A stretch of 25,079 nucleotides of DNA from Saccoglossus kowalevskii (taxonomy: Eukaryota; Hemichordata; Enteropneusta; Harrimaniidae): NCBI RefSeq assembly GCF_000003605.2, contig NW_003116450.1, positions 20,124 to 45,202 of the forward strand. The letters are read 5' to 3'. The notes beneath the pieces are model-generated. The model did no database searches, was not told the origin of the DNA, and saw only the letters and a program-made list of their open reading frames with translations. How positions within the stretch are numbered: position 1 is the first letter of the stretch; each line of letters starts with the position of its first letter. The position numbers and the translations under genes were made by a program. This document shows, one piece after another, positions 9,862 to 21,009 of the stretch.

Positions 9862-9887
9862 CCCCACCCCTCCACACCCTCCACCCC
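9862..9887 (-). other. C-rich tract, minus-strand G-quadruplex candidate
   Basis: Four C runs of at least three (CCCC, CCCC, CCC, CCCC) are separated by 1, 6 and 4 bases. The minus strand therefore fits the four-run G-quadruplex pattern with loops under seven. It stands out against AT-rich surroundings. Confidence 0.55.
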
Positions 9888-11639
9888 AATACAAATTATA
9901 AATGATTGACTGTATTATCTTTATTTTTGCAAATATTACTAAAAAATAATGATTTTTATAAATTTTATAACAATCTGTGCATCTTATTTTATTTTTTATT
10001 TAGCTCAGAAAAAAAAAATAGAATTTGAATTTTTGTTGTTGATATTCTATGTGCTTTGAAATTATATGAAATCAAACCGATAAAATTATTATTAAATTAA
10101 TGTTGAAAATAATGGTGATAGGTATATTTATGTGTAGCTGTCTTTTTAAAGAAACAACATTTTCAATTTCCAAAGACTGTTTCAGTAATATAAGAATTAA
10201 CGGTTTACAGTTGTGATTTAGAATTTAGGGTTAGGGCTAGGCCGTTTGCAAATAAAGTATATTGACATATCCAGCTATACCTGCACGATGTTGCATCACC
10301 ATGTTTCCTGCAGTGATATTCAAACAGTAGTTGCTGAGTCTTGTAATTCCACCTGAATATTGAAATTCCTAACCCTATTTAGATTTACATGAAGTACATA
10401 AATAAGAAGAAGTCCAAATAATTGCGAACTAGTACTACAGTACTATTATCTACAGTGATTATCTAGTTTTTTATTATCTTACCCTCAGCTTTTTGGCCAT
10501 ATTTGAAAAAAACATCACAAAACTGTGCCGGGCCTTGACTAATATTTTATTGACATTCAAAACTTTTAATGTAAACAACTTTATATTTGGTTTATAATAT
10601 TCAAAACAATTCTGATATATTCAAGAAAAAAATGAGATGCCATGAAAAGAATCAATATTTATGAAAATAAAAATAAAATCTCCATACTGAATCTTTTTTT
10701 CAAAAGTATGTTATATAGAAACCAACAAATTTTTTTGATTTGACCTGAAGGTAGTAAATCATGAAATTATGACACGCGTAAGTCTAAGTGGTGTCTGTGA
10801 TGGTGAGGTTTTGAAAAATCTCTGAAAAAAAGACAGGTGATTGATGTGATGTATATTGGAAGATCAAATTCCAAATAAAAGTTACTAACTTTTTACTGCC
10901 ATTATCAGCTTTGAATCACTTTCCACAAACGTATCTCTGGGCATAACAATGTGGGTAAAAATATATACAAATTGTACTTGACAGGGAATGGATAATTTAT
11001 GTGTACCGCATGTCTAGCAGGGTCAGAGTACGTGTCACTATCCACAATTGTCAAATTATTAAAACTGGACCATTCATTTCCTTTTTTTTTCTACTCTACT
11101 TTCATTTTGCTAGAATCTATTCCCGCTGAAAATTTAGGTAGAAACAAATAATTTATATCCCATATTTTGTTCTAATAATTAGTATGTGCTAACGTTTATG
11201 ACAATTGTGTGTCTATTGACGAAATAAGTAATATCTCAATGATCCAGAGTACAATTTCATGTCTGTGTATGCATCTGTTAGGCATGTGCTTCCAAAAAAC
11301 TAAAATGGTAAATTTATTTGAATAATATCACATGTATTATTATTTTCACTTTCACTTATGTACTCAGCGAATATACATACACAGTGAGAGACTTTGGTGT
11401 TAAATACTTCTGATGTTGTTATTATTTACATAGCTACACTTGTATTCTTTCATAAAACATGCTGGTAAATGAGGCTCCTCCCCATAAACAGATGATCTTG
11501 TACATCTTGCATGTGCATGCTTAGTATAAATAATAATGGTCTTGGATTATTAACACTAGATAAATGGCTAGATCTTTTGTAATCTCAAACACAAACAAGA
11601 TATTGTTTGTACTGTGAATACTACCCAGCAGCATATCAT
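9888..11639. other. Intronic stretch without a gene
   Basis: About 1.75 kb of AT-rich sequence with short A and T runs. It holds a short telomere-like TTAGGGTTAGGG at 10225-10236, an inverted partner CCTAACCCTATTT around 10366-10379, and a small palindrome TAGTACT-AC-AGTACTA near 10430. No coding frame or RNA gene is seen. Confidence 0.5.
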
Positions 11640-12130
11640 GTCGATTTAAAGAGCTGCTTAGCTCTTCTGTGGCTTTCCTTATAAAAGCCATGAACAAAAA
11701 TGTCAGGTTTATTTCCTTTGAACGAAATCCAGAGGGCTTACAGTAATCAATCAGATCAATAAGGTAGCTGATTACCCAGTTTATGGAGACCTGCGTTTTG
11801 CAGTAATGAAAGTTTTCACCTGATTAGTTTCTTTTTACAATTAGGTGCATAAGTAGCTCCACCCAATGATACTTGCAGGCCAGATTGACCTTACATGACC
11901 TGCCTGTGGTTAGCACACATTTGTACTCATGGTAAAGAAATCTCCCTGGCAATTAAAACAAGCTGGGCAAGTGGGAAGGGTCTTGAGAACTATTTAAGTA
12001 CATTTCATCTCAGAGTTTAAGGATGTGCTTTGTAATTCATGGTGGGACAGACTAGCATCATAATTAGAAGTGGGTGCCATATGGGCATCAAGGGATCAGA
12101 TTAGGATTAAATGAGTTGACAAATAGAATA
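11640..12130. promoter_or_regulatory. High-complexity intronic block, candidate enhancer
   Basis: This block has balanced base composition and almost no homopolymer or microsatellite, unlike the DNA around it. It carries several TAATCA/GATTA/AATTA homeodomain-type cores and a TGACCTTACATGACCTGCC cluster of nuclear-receptor half-sites at about 11888. It has no open frame. The call rests on composition and motif density only. Confidence 0.25.
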
Positions 12131-13455
12131 ATAGATTTCATATTATTGAACCCATTAATAAGTACCCTCAGTTAATTTGAGAAGTTGATAAGTGTGAATA
12201 GAAGCTCAGCTGTTCATTAAATAGAAAGATTACGTTATCCGTAAATCTGGGGTGTAATTTGTAGCTTGCTACACAGCTTGCTTCATACCCCGGACTGTGG
12301 CCGGACATTGTGCTGCTGAGAATTTCATTGTGTACTTTCCCAGACAAAGAAATCTCTTTAATATTAATTTGTATAAAAGCAAGTGCACTTTTTTTTTCTG
12401 TTTCTGTTTTTGTTTTGGCCAAATTATTTTTTTCCAAAGCTAATAATATTAATATTAACTGTATATATTTTCTGTTTGATAGTCTGACATAATATTTTCC
12501 CACTAAAAATTCAGCTCAAATATTTTTTTGTTTCGTAAACTTGTCATTAAATTTTATCATCATTTTGGACTATACAGTCAATTTCAGTTGTTGCTTTAAT
12601 AGAGTTTTCAATCCAAAAATTTGTCAATTATTATCAACACATTATGTGGGTAGGAGCAGACTGTAGAAAATACAGAATGATACTGTAAAATGACTAATTT
12701 TCATTGGGTTTAAATTTCACTGATTTACCATTTCAGGCATATTCAGTGTGTTTTAAAATCACGGTTTTATCATGTAGATATTTGTTCTATGCTCAATTTT
12801 ACATATTCACTTGGTTTTAATTTAGCTCATTTTCCAGTAAGTGAAATAAGCAAAGCTAAAACTCAGTGAATAATTAACCACTTTACAGTAGTGGCAAAAG
12901 TGGACAATGGCGCTCAGTGGGTTAATATATTTTATTCTGAAATGTGATAAGCCATTATTATTCTCCCAATGCATTGTTTTATTTTTATATTAATCCTTTT
13001 GATTGCTATATTATGTTTGCTAACAAAATTTTGATCCATCATTCTTCACGTTTTTAGTTTTTTTTTTAGTCTTGGTAAATTTTGGCCCAAAATGACACGA
13101 TTTTTCATTTACAACAGGTCTTGATTAACATTCTGACATTACTATGGTAACAATTATATAGGTTTGAATTAAAAAAAATTCAAAAGTTGACTTTGCCATT
13201 CAGAGAGTTGGAAATAAAAATCCCTGTTTTGTGTAATTTGCCCTACATTGAAAATTAATTTAGGGTTTGTTGTGTTAATCACCATATAAATGAAGTACGG
13301 TTTTTGTGGCTGTAAAAACGCACTTACAGTTCCATGTAATAACTTATAATTAATTGATGTAGTTTAGCTTGAAATTTTATAAATAACCATTGTTACAATG
13401 TCTCAATGGGGGATTATCCGTAAATAGTAATTTATCATCTGCTTGTGCTTTACTG

Positions 13456-13519
13456 TGACCTTTGAATAAGGTGTCACCTGGCTTGGTTTTTGAGATAATA
13501 TATTGATGGTCAAAGGTTA
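13456..13519. promoter_or_regulatory. Paired DR1-like nuclear-receptor sites in inverted orientation
   Basis: TGACCTTTGAA at 13456-13466 (minus-strand TTCAAAGGTCA) and GGTCAAAGGTTA at 13508-13519 share the core CAAAGGT in opposite orientations, 41 bp apart. The pattern of two half-sites separated by one A is the DR1 arrangement used by HNF4 and RXR dimers. The pairing makes chance less likely than for one site; function is inferred. Confidence 0.3.
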
Positions 13520-15872
13520 CTCTTTAATCAGCCATTTCTCTGTTACAACATAACTGCAATGGTAATCGCATCTGATGCTAACAAGTCTGGTTTATTTTAT
13601 GTCTTAGAATGAGAAATCAAGATAGTTTGTGGTTTTACTTTAGTTAATTAGAATTGACTAGTTTTAAATTTCAATCACGCAATCCTCATTTTCTCTCTTG
13701 ACTTAAATTGCTGGTAATTTACATAACTATCGCGTATGAATTTCTTATGATTTGTACCGTTTTTATTTTTCACTTGAGCATTGTATCCTGCTCGAACACC
13801 TGTTTGCTTTCATGCTTGACCTGACCAGGAATTACATATTTAAGGCAGCTGTTTCCAATATTATTATTTAGAGAGTCTCAAATTAATTCTATTATCTTTA
13901 TAAACCAGTTTGAAGAAAATAATAAAATATATAATTTACACATGTTATATACAGAAACACTGAGCAACAAATGTAGGTCTTTGTATTCAGTGTCACGTCA
14001 TATGTCAGAATTTGAATATAATCTCTTTTTGCATTGTGTCAGTGTTATTGTGCAATAACAGATGTGTGCTATGTCTCTTAATTCTCAGACATGTTTATAT
14101 TCAGATTATTGATTTTTCATATTAAATTGTCAATCTTTAAAAGAGGACAGTTTGCCTGAAAATAGCGTTTGAGAAGGGTATTACACTCAGAGAAATGGTA
14201 TTAACGACTGACATCAATTTTTGCAAAAATAATTTTTGTGTTGAAATCTATTTTTTGTTTTTATCCTTTTGCCAAATTCAATTATCATACTTATCATATT
14301 ACCCAGAAAGCAGCCGGGGTATTTATAGAATGATAAACAAACCATCCCACTCACATATGTGGAGATAACAACCCACGAACAAACAACCATTTGTAGAATT
14401 CTTGCCTTCAGTTGATCAGTGCAGCCAACAGGGAATAGGCATGGAAATATCTGATGTCTAATTTCCTGGGTGGAAATTTTTCTTTCTGTATTCCTATTTT
14501 TGTCAGTAGTCTGCAAACAACAAACATAAGTGAGTAATTTGTTCATGTATTGGTATATTCCATATTTTCAGGCAAGTTGTACCTTGACTATGACATTTGT
14601 TGCTTTCAAAATTTTTTTAAACTGACTTCATTTACATAAATGTTGCTAAATTTAGTCTTTAAATTTATTAATGGTGATCAGATGTGACAGGGTAAAAAAA
14701 AAGTAAGGTAACAGTGTGTGTGTTTAAGCTCTTTGGGTTACAGGTATAAACAAACAAACAGTTGTCCTAATTTTAGTTACTGAGTGATTAATATAAGGCT
14801 TGATGTCACAAATATTTCACAGTTATTAATAACCAGAAACCATATTCTGTATTGTACAAAATGTTAACAAGGATGATTTTGTGATCTCTAATATCTCTTT
14901 TACTTGCTCGTTGACATACATCATCCTATGTTGACTTTTACTTCAAGTGGAGTTATTGACCCAACCTCTAGTGTGTGTGTGTGTGTTTTAGATGGTTGAC
15001 AGTTGAGCATTGACCAAACCTCCAGTATGATTTCTCTTTGGCCTTGATATATATAATAATAATAATAATATTTAATGCATCTTTAGAAATACAGTATTTC
15101 TATCAGTACAGTAGCAATAAAAGTATAACCAAGTATAAAAATAATAATGAAATAAGAAAGAAAGAGAAGATATTAGAAAAAAAATAGTTTTAATTTATTG
15201 TGAAAGGTGGTAAAAAGTTGTATTTAGTTTTTTAAAGAGTTAACGAAGTTAATGTATACATCCTATTATTTGTTATCATAATAATGAAGTGAAAAACTTT
15301 GTGAAATACAAAATTGTATCTTGACCTATTGCTTTTGTTGTTTTGTGGCTTTGTGTGATCCCTTTTCCTGTTTTTTGCCGAGTGAAACCTGATTCAATTG
15401 TTTAATGTTTTTTATGGACTCCTGCCAACAACACTACCATAGTTTGTCTATTAATTCTGCAGTAAGCACATTTCATCAGCAGCACCAGTAAAACCCTGTT
15501 ACTTTAAAAACCAGGATAGTACACTGTACATGTAGGGCTCCCCATCGTCGTGTGCTTGTGGGATCAGAATTTGGGTTATTGTGACTTTTAGAGGCATTAC
15601 TTGATTCAGGGGTTGTACTTTTACTGCTATAGAAAAAAATATGGTAAGTGTTTACTCATTCAGTGCATTGTTCATTGGTCCAATCAGTTTGAAGTTCATT
15701 GACCCTGCAAATGCTTATGAAATCATTGGAGTCGGACTGGCTGGTCGTGTAAATCGAACCTCTTTAGGTTGGTGCATTCAGTCAGTGGAGTATTATTTGC
15801 TGTCATGGTGGTTGGCTTATGTGGTCTTACACTGATAAATTGTGTGTGTTGTCATTTTGACTGGTTTGACAG

Positions 15873-15902
15873 CAGACCAGTAATATTTATACAGGCAAAA
15901 CG
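15873..15902 (+). other. Candidate 30-nt microexon (weak)
   Basis: A fair acceptor, TTTGACTGGTTTGACAG, is followed by 30 open bases (reading QTSNIYTGKT in phase 0) and then ACG|GTAAGG; a stronger overlapping donor GTAAGT at 15908 would give 35 nt. Phase 0 at both ends of the 30-nt form matches the preceding coding exon. No homology supports it and such pairs arise by chance. Confidence 0.12.
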
Positions 15903-15934
15903 GTAAGGTAAGTACAGCGTACAATTATAGACCA

Positions 15935-15971
15935 GGGTTGGGGTTGGGGTAGGGGTAGTGGTAGTGGTAGT
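15935..15971 (+). other. G-quadruplex motif with telomere-like units
   Basis: Positions 15935-15955 contain GGG-TT-GGGG-TT-GGGG-TA-GGGG, four G runs with two-base loops, a near-ideal quadruplex pattern. GTAGTG repeats follow to about 15971. In the presumed transcript direction the G-rich strand is the RNA-like strand, so an RNA quadruplex is also possible. Confidence 0.75.
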
Positions 15972-16100
15972 TTGCTTTATTCTGACTGCAATTCTGTACA
16001 GCTTACAAGTAGTTTAGCTAGAATTGATTTTCACTGAGATTTGAGTTAGGAATGTATTTGTATGGAGTGTCAAATACTTCATTGATATTTATTATACTTC

Positions 16101-16240
16101 TATTCTGTTCTATTCTATTTTATTCTATTTTATTTTATTTTATTTTATTTTATTCTATTTTATTCTATTCTATTCTATTCTATTCTATTCTATTCTATTC
16201 TATTCTATTCTATTCTATTCTATTCTATTCTATTCTATTC
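16101..16240. repeat. (TATTC)n pentanucleotide array, 28 units
   Basis: The array is 140 bp. The first 12 units mix TATTC with TATTT and one TGTTC. The last 16 units (16161-16240) are uninterrupted TATTC, the same as ATTCT in another register. One frame stays open through the array and gives a repeated F-Y-S-I-L peptide, which is an artefact of the 5-base period. Confidence 0.97.
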
Positions 16241-19232
16241 TTGGCGATTTGAAACGTTGTGTTAGGTAGAAGAAGAATCCATTTTGCATACTAATATGAA
16301 TGTAATTGTAGTCTGTATATCTGTAAATTCAGGAGTGGGCGTTACGTGACTGGATGCTTATTACTGGGACAATAATTTACAGGCAAACAGGGTATTATTT
16401 CAGTGATATATATACTTATAGATTCCAAATATTCTGTATTTGTTCAGCCCAAAATTATTTATAAATCATAATAGTCAGTAGTTTTGAGCCATACGAGTAA
16501 AAACTCATGAGCAGGGAAATGACACAAGATATTAGAAACTAGTCAGAAGAAGAAGAAAAAAAAAATCAGATTTGAGATCTAGCCATTAAATCATAACGTG
16601 TCTCGCTCTACAAATAATGAAATTGATTGCATTGGGAACCTGATTGCTTTCCACTCAGAATCAAAGATATAGCAAATGTGCTGTAGCAGTCGCATATATC
16701 ATTAATTTGTGACTGTGATCAATCTTTTCAATAACCTCATCGCTATGTGACACGTACATGTAATTTCGTGTTCTATGCGATAATATAAAGGTTAGATGTA
16801 TGTTAATAAACACCAAAACCACTTTGTTTTTGTGAAGTGTTCATACATGTTTGGAGTGCTGTGAGTAATTCTGCCATTAATGGAAGGGGTGACTTGATTC
16901 AAAATACAGTGTCAGTGCATGAAATCACTCCAGTTGTATAATATATATCGCCATGGAAACTAATAGCTAGACTGTAATAACGATACTAGTCAATAATTTA
17001 CAACAGGAGTGGAATGACTAATGGATTTAAAGTTGACAACTCAGGAAAACATTAGGCATTTTTGGACTTTCAACAAGAACAAAGTACATCACAGCTACGA
17101 ACATAATTGTTCTGCAAGGGAGATTGGATCGTAAATCACCTGTTTGTTTCATATTATGCGTGTCTCGCTGGGATACGGTCATTGCGCTTTTTTTGTAAGT
17201 TGGACGCTAGCTTTCGCATTCCTATAACTTGTGTAATGTTTATTTTCTGCCACTAGTGGGGGAGGGAAGTGAGTTGTGGATTTAACCTGCATTGTATGTT
17301 TCATGAAAGAGAGATTTCTTTTTAACAATAGAAAAATATGATCAAATTATATAAAACATAATTGTTTTTCCAAATCATTGTAGATTAAAGGGAACCCGTA
17401 CTTTCAGCCCTTAAATCTTTGTCGATAAAATTTAGAGTTCATCTTGACTCCCCATCTTCATTTGAAGGGTACTAATTGATAAATATAAATAAATTATCAA
17501 ATTAATATTAAATTGTTAAGCAGTAGTGAACATTTCATCATATCGTGTCGTATTTATCAGTATTCATGGTATTTCAATAAGTCTCGAAGGAAATGTTAGT
17601 CTGATTCATTGACCAGGCAACAATGACTTCATACTCAGATACTGTTTAATTGTTCTCATGTCATCAGTACAATACAGTATTGTTATTATGTTACTTCAGT
17701 CTTTATCGCATGAAATGAACTAATAATTAATATTCCATTATATTATAGCACATTATCAGACTTTATTGTCCTTTGGTAAATTCGTTTTTGTGTGATTGCC
17801 TATTGAGGAGTGTTTGACCTATGCTGTTGCTGCTGGGTCACTGCTTTCCAAATGCCTGGTTTCTATATTGGAGTAGTGGTCATACATTGACTTCTCTACC
17901 CCAGTACACAGCATTGTGTAGACTAATTTCAGGCCTTATCTTCAAGAATTGCCTCTTAGTTTGTAATCTATTGGGAGTCATTTATAATCTGTCTATTATT
18001 CTGTATATAAAAAGTAGACTCTTCATTTCGCCTGTTATTAACTTTTTGAACACCAAGGCCAACTTGTGTCAATTTTTTTCAAAATGAAGCAGCAACAATA
18101 GTATTTTCCATATTTGGTCCTGAATTTACAGAAAAAGAAATTAGAAAAATTTGCATTTTAAGGATTAAGAGGAGATGAGCTAACTGTAAGTTGCTTTATC
18201 TTCTTGGGAGATAAATATTTGCTTATTTCGTGAACCTGTGAAAATCATGAAATTTGATAACAGTGAACATTTCTCTGGGGTCCTGCGACACAAAGTATCG
18301 ATAAATTTTGCGGCAATTTTTCTTTATGAATGTTACAAAATCTTATGGTTAACAGTATATAGGTTCCATAAGTTTCATGGCTATATGTATAAAAGGTGAA
18401 TTTATAGTCACCTTCTAATGGTTTTCATATTTTGGTATTCAGACCAACAAATAAATTGGTATTTCTGGTAACAATCTAAAAAAAAATTCTAGGCAGGAAG
18501 TCTGGGTTTTATTTTTTCTACTTTTTCCAGTGGGCTATTGCTTGAACAGATACAAAATAGCACATTTGAAGTTAGTTTTTCTTTATTTGCTTTTCTATAA
18601 CTTGAAGGTACCCTGGTAGTTATGCAGTTGTGTATAAGGAAATCAATGAAATAAAAAATTACAACATTGGGGGCAAGACCTTAGCTCATTTGTTTTGGGA
18701 TCATTCATATGAAATTAACTTTTTGATTTCTCCCAAAATAAAGGTATGTAGGATTACCAGACACATAGGATTAATTTTATTTGAGTAATTGCATTATCTC
18801 GGGTGTACAACTATCTAATACAAAATTGGGAATTCTGAAATTCTATATTTATGGTATTTACAAGTGTGTGCAGAACTGTTTATTTGTGGCTTTTTGCAAA
18901 TCCCAAATACGGTTAATTCACTGAGCTGTGGGCATTTTCTTTTCCTAACATTAATTTGTATTTTGAACTAAAATGAACCGATCTCTCATTAGCAATTGTG
19001 TCTTGCCTCGTACTCTGTATCTGGAACTAACATGGTCAATATGGCTAACCATCAGGAAACTTAGGTCACATACTTTATCTTAAATTGAGCTGTTTGATAG
19101 ATATACCAGAACCTAAATGAGAAAATAACTTGTTATTGTGGTTGGGTATCCCGTGACACCAGACCTTTAGTATGTGGGCGTATGTTTATTATTGTAGAAA
19201 TGTTATGGCAAACATCGATGAGTGATTACATG

Positions 19233-19247
19233 CAAAGTCAAAGGTCA
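19233..19247 (+). promoter_or_regulatory. CAAAGTCAAAGGTCA, HNF4/RXR DR1-like site
   Basis: AAGTCA and AGGTCA half-sites are separated by one A, preceded by CA, close to the extended HNF4-type DR1 consensus. It is the strongest of three DR1-like matches in this intron. Binding is inferred from motif only. Confidence 0.33.
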
Positions 19248-20041
19248 TCCTCTCTCTATCCCACTATTGTACTAGTACACTGCGTCACAATGGCAACGAC
19301 AGCATCTTGATTTCAGTACTAACTAGCCCTGTTGTAAAGAATTTATCTTAATCTTGAGTACAATGAAGTAATATCCAACAGTTTTAGTATTCCGTGATGT
19401 TTTTCACTGTTTGGAAGTCTGCCGGGGGGGATATGCATGATTAAGACTCAATACTACTGGAATCGGATTAAATAAATAAACCCTGCATATCCCAAACTGG
19501 TTGCATGATGTGTATACTACTTCCTTTGTGTAATTATCTTGGCAAAGTGACAAATGTTTTTCTGTTGTGCATACTAACAATAGACAGTCTTCTGGGGGAA
19601 AATATAAGTTTAAGCATGAACACAGTAGATTGTTATACAGAGGAGTGCCTGGTCTTTGTACCTCCATCAATAGGCAATTGAATGGTATATCTTCAAGGCT
19701 TGCTTGAGGCTAACCATAGTAAAATATATTCTCTTGTGGGAACCGAGAGAGAGGACTTAACTGGTAAGTAATATAAAACAGTTTGAATAGATCTCATTCC
19801 CCTCTTTAATTGCCCATGTTAGTGACACTATTCGCTAGCTACTGGTCACTAATAAGCTTTGTTGTTTTGTGGTTTTAATACAAAAGTTTGAGTCATTCAT
19901 GTTACTTTCTAAACCTCTTCAGATACCCAGTAAATAGATTTCAGCAATCTTAAAAGGACTTCCTTCAGGTGCATTAAGGTTTTTTACTTGAGTGTAGCCA
20001 CTTTGTGTATACACCTGTGACTGTGTTGTATTCACCTGCAG

Positions 20042-20054
20042 CCTCACCAGACAG
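20042..20054 (+). other. Strong donor GTAAGT with possible upstream 13-nt microexon (weak)
   Basis: CCAGACAG|GTAAGT at 20055 is a perfect donor and CACCTGCAG ends at 20041, leaving only 13 bases between. A longer exon upstream is open in one frame back to about 19978 but has no clear acceptor. It could be a microexon, an alternative first exon or a cryptic donor. Confidence 0.12.
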
Positions 20055-20844
20055 GTAAGTTTTTGTTTGCAACTTGTGTTTTCAAAACGCGTCCACTGTT
20101 CAAGGTTGCGGATGGTCTGCTTTGTTTCTGCTTTGTTTCAGTGTGTCATAAAACGGTATGTTTTCATTATTTGTTTAGTGGCAGCCATACAGGTGGGAGG
20201 GGTATATTACAAGACTATACATGTAGTATCCACTCCTCCACTTCAAGTGTCCATTGTGTTGTGGTTTTTGCCATTTGATGAGTCACTGATTATGTTTCAG
20301 TATTTTTCCACAGTGTCTGAATTCAAGTATCTATATAAATTTTATCTTAGAAGAAGTAAATAAAATCAGTTGTTTTCAAAATATCTTTATAAATTTGTTG
20401 CGATTTATGTCTGATGATTAGGATTATAGATTTTGATGTTCTATCATAGGGCTTGTGATAAACAACTAGGTATCGGTAGACAATGTATAATAATCTTTCA
20501 TATTATATCCACCAAGCCATTAATAAGTAAGTTATTTAAAAAGCCACTTTTGACCTATATATACCGGTAATTGTTTTTGACCTGAAACTTTATGACCTGA
20601 AAAATCAACCAGATTTTAGCATGTAATTAAAATGTTGTTGATGGAGTGGTTATAGCTATGCTAGGAGCTTAGTGCTTAGGATGATTTCTTTAAGTGATGC
20701 TATGGGCATATAAGTCATAGTTAAATATAAACTGTTTTTTTTTTTTTTTTGGTTACTTGGAAACCAACTGTTTATCTTCCAGGGCTTCATTCTTGGTATT
20801 AATCTGAGGACACCAAATTCCTCCTAAATTATTTAAAATATCTA

Positions 20845-21009
20845 CCTTATTTATTCTAATAGAAGGGCGTCTCAAATAGAAGCGCATGTAAGCCAACATA
20901 TGCATGTAGGTGGGGAAACTGAGTTATTAAATGTGACTTATTTTGACCATACATATTTCGACCTCTGTTATTTACGTAAGTGCATATGCTTCTAATAAAG
21001 CAAATACGG
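20845..21009. mobile_element. 165-bp TA-flanked MITE, copy 1
   Basis: The left end reads CCTTATTTATTCTAATAGAAG and the right end, on the other strand, CCGTATTTGCTTTATTAGAAG, imperfect terminal inverted repeats of about 21 bp. TA flanks both ends (20843-20844 and 21010-21011). The interior shares blocks with the second copy at 24376 when reversed, including AAATAAC and GGTCAAAATAAGT. There is no coding capacity; a Tc1/mariner-type non-autonomous element is the likely class. Confidence 0.75.

Larger units (their letters stand above)
12131..15934. other. Intronic stretch without a gene
   Basis: About 3.8 kb of AT-rich DNA. It includes a (GT)8 run at 14971-14986, an (AAT)n run at about 15053-15070, two loosely duplicated phrases resembling ATTGACC-AACCTC-AGT at about 14954 and 15010, and the DR1-like pair at 13456-13519. 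Frames of 60-110 codons (near 12168-12503, 14214-14546 and 15641-15835) have no domain features and look like chance. One weak microexon candidate is at 15873-15902. Confidence 0.5.
16241..20844. other. Intronic stretch without a gene
   Basis: About 4.6 kb of AT-rich DNA with no defensible exon. Hydrophobic T-rich frames near 17821-18087 and a minus-strand frame near 19404-19670 lack domain features. It contains a seven-G run near 19424, a 16-T run at 20735-20750, a nuclear-receptor-like site at 19233-19247 and a strong isolated donor at 20055. Confidence 0.5.

Noticed and set aside
12168-12503. 111-codon minus-strand and overlapping 60-codon plus-strand frames
   Set aside because: Antisense overlap, lysine/isoleucine-rich low-complexity content and no domain indicate chance.
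14214-14546. 110-codon minus-strand frame
   Set aside because: No recognisable domain, no clear splice context; plausible chance length.
16052-16252. 66-codon frame encoding FYSIL repeats
   Set aside because: It is purely the translation of the pentanucleotide array.
19404-19670. 88-codon cysteine-containing minus-strand frame
   Set aside because: It looked slightly protein-like, but I could see no signal peptide, spacing pattern or splice sites to support it.
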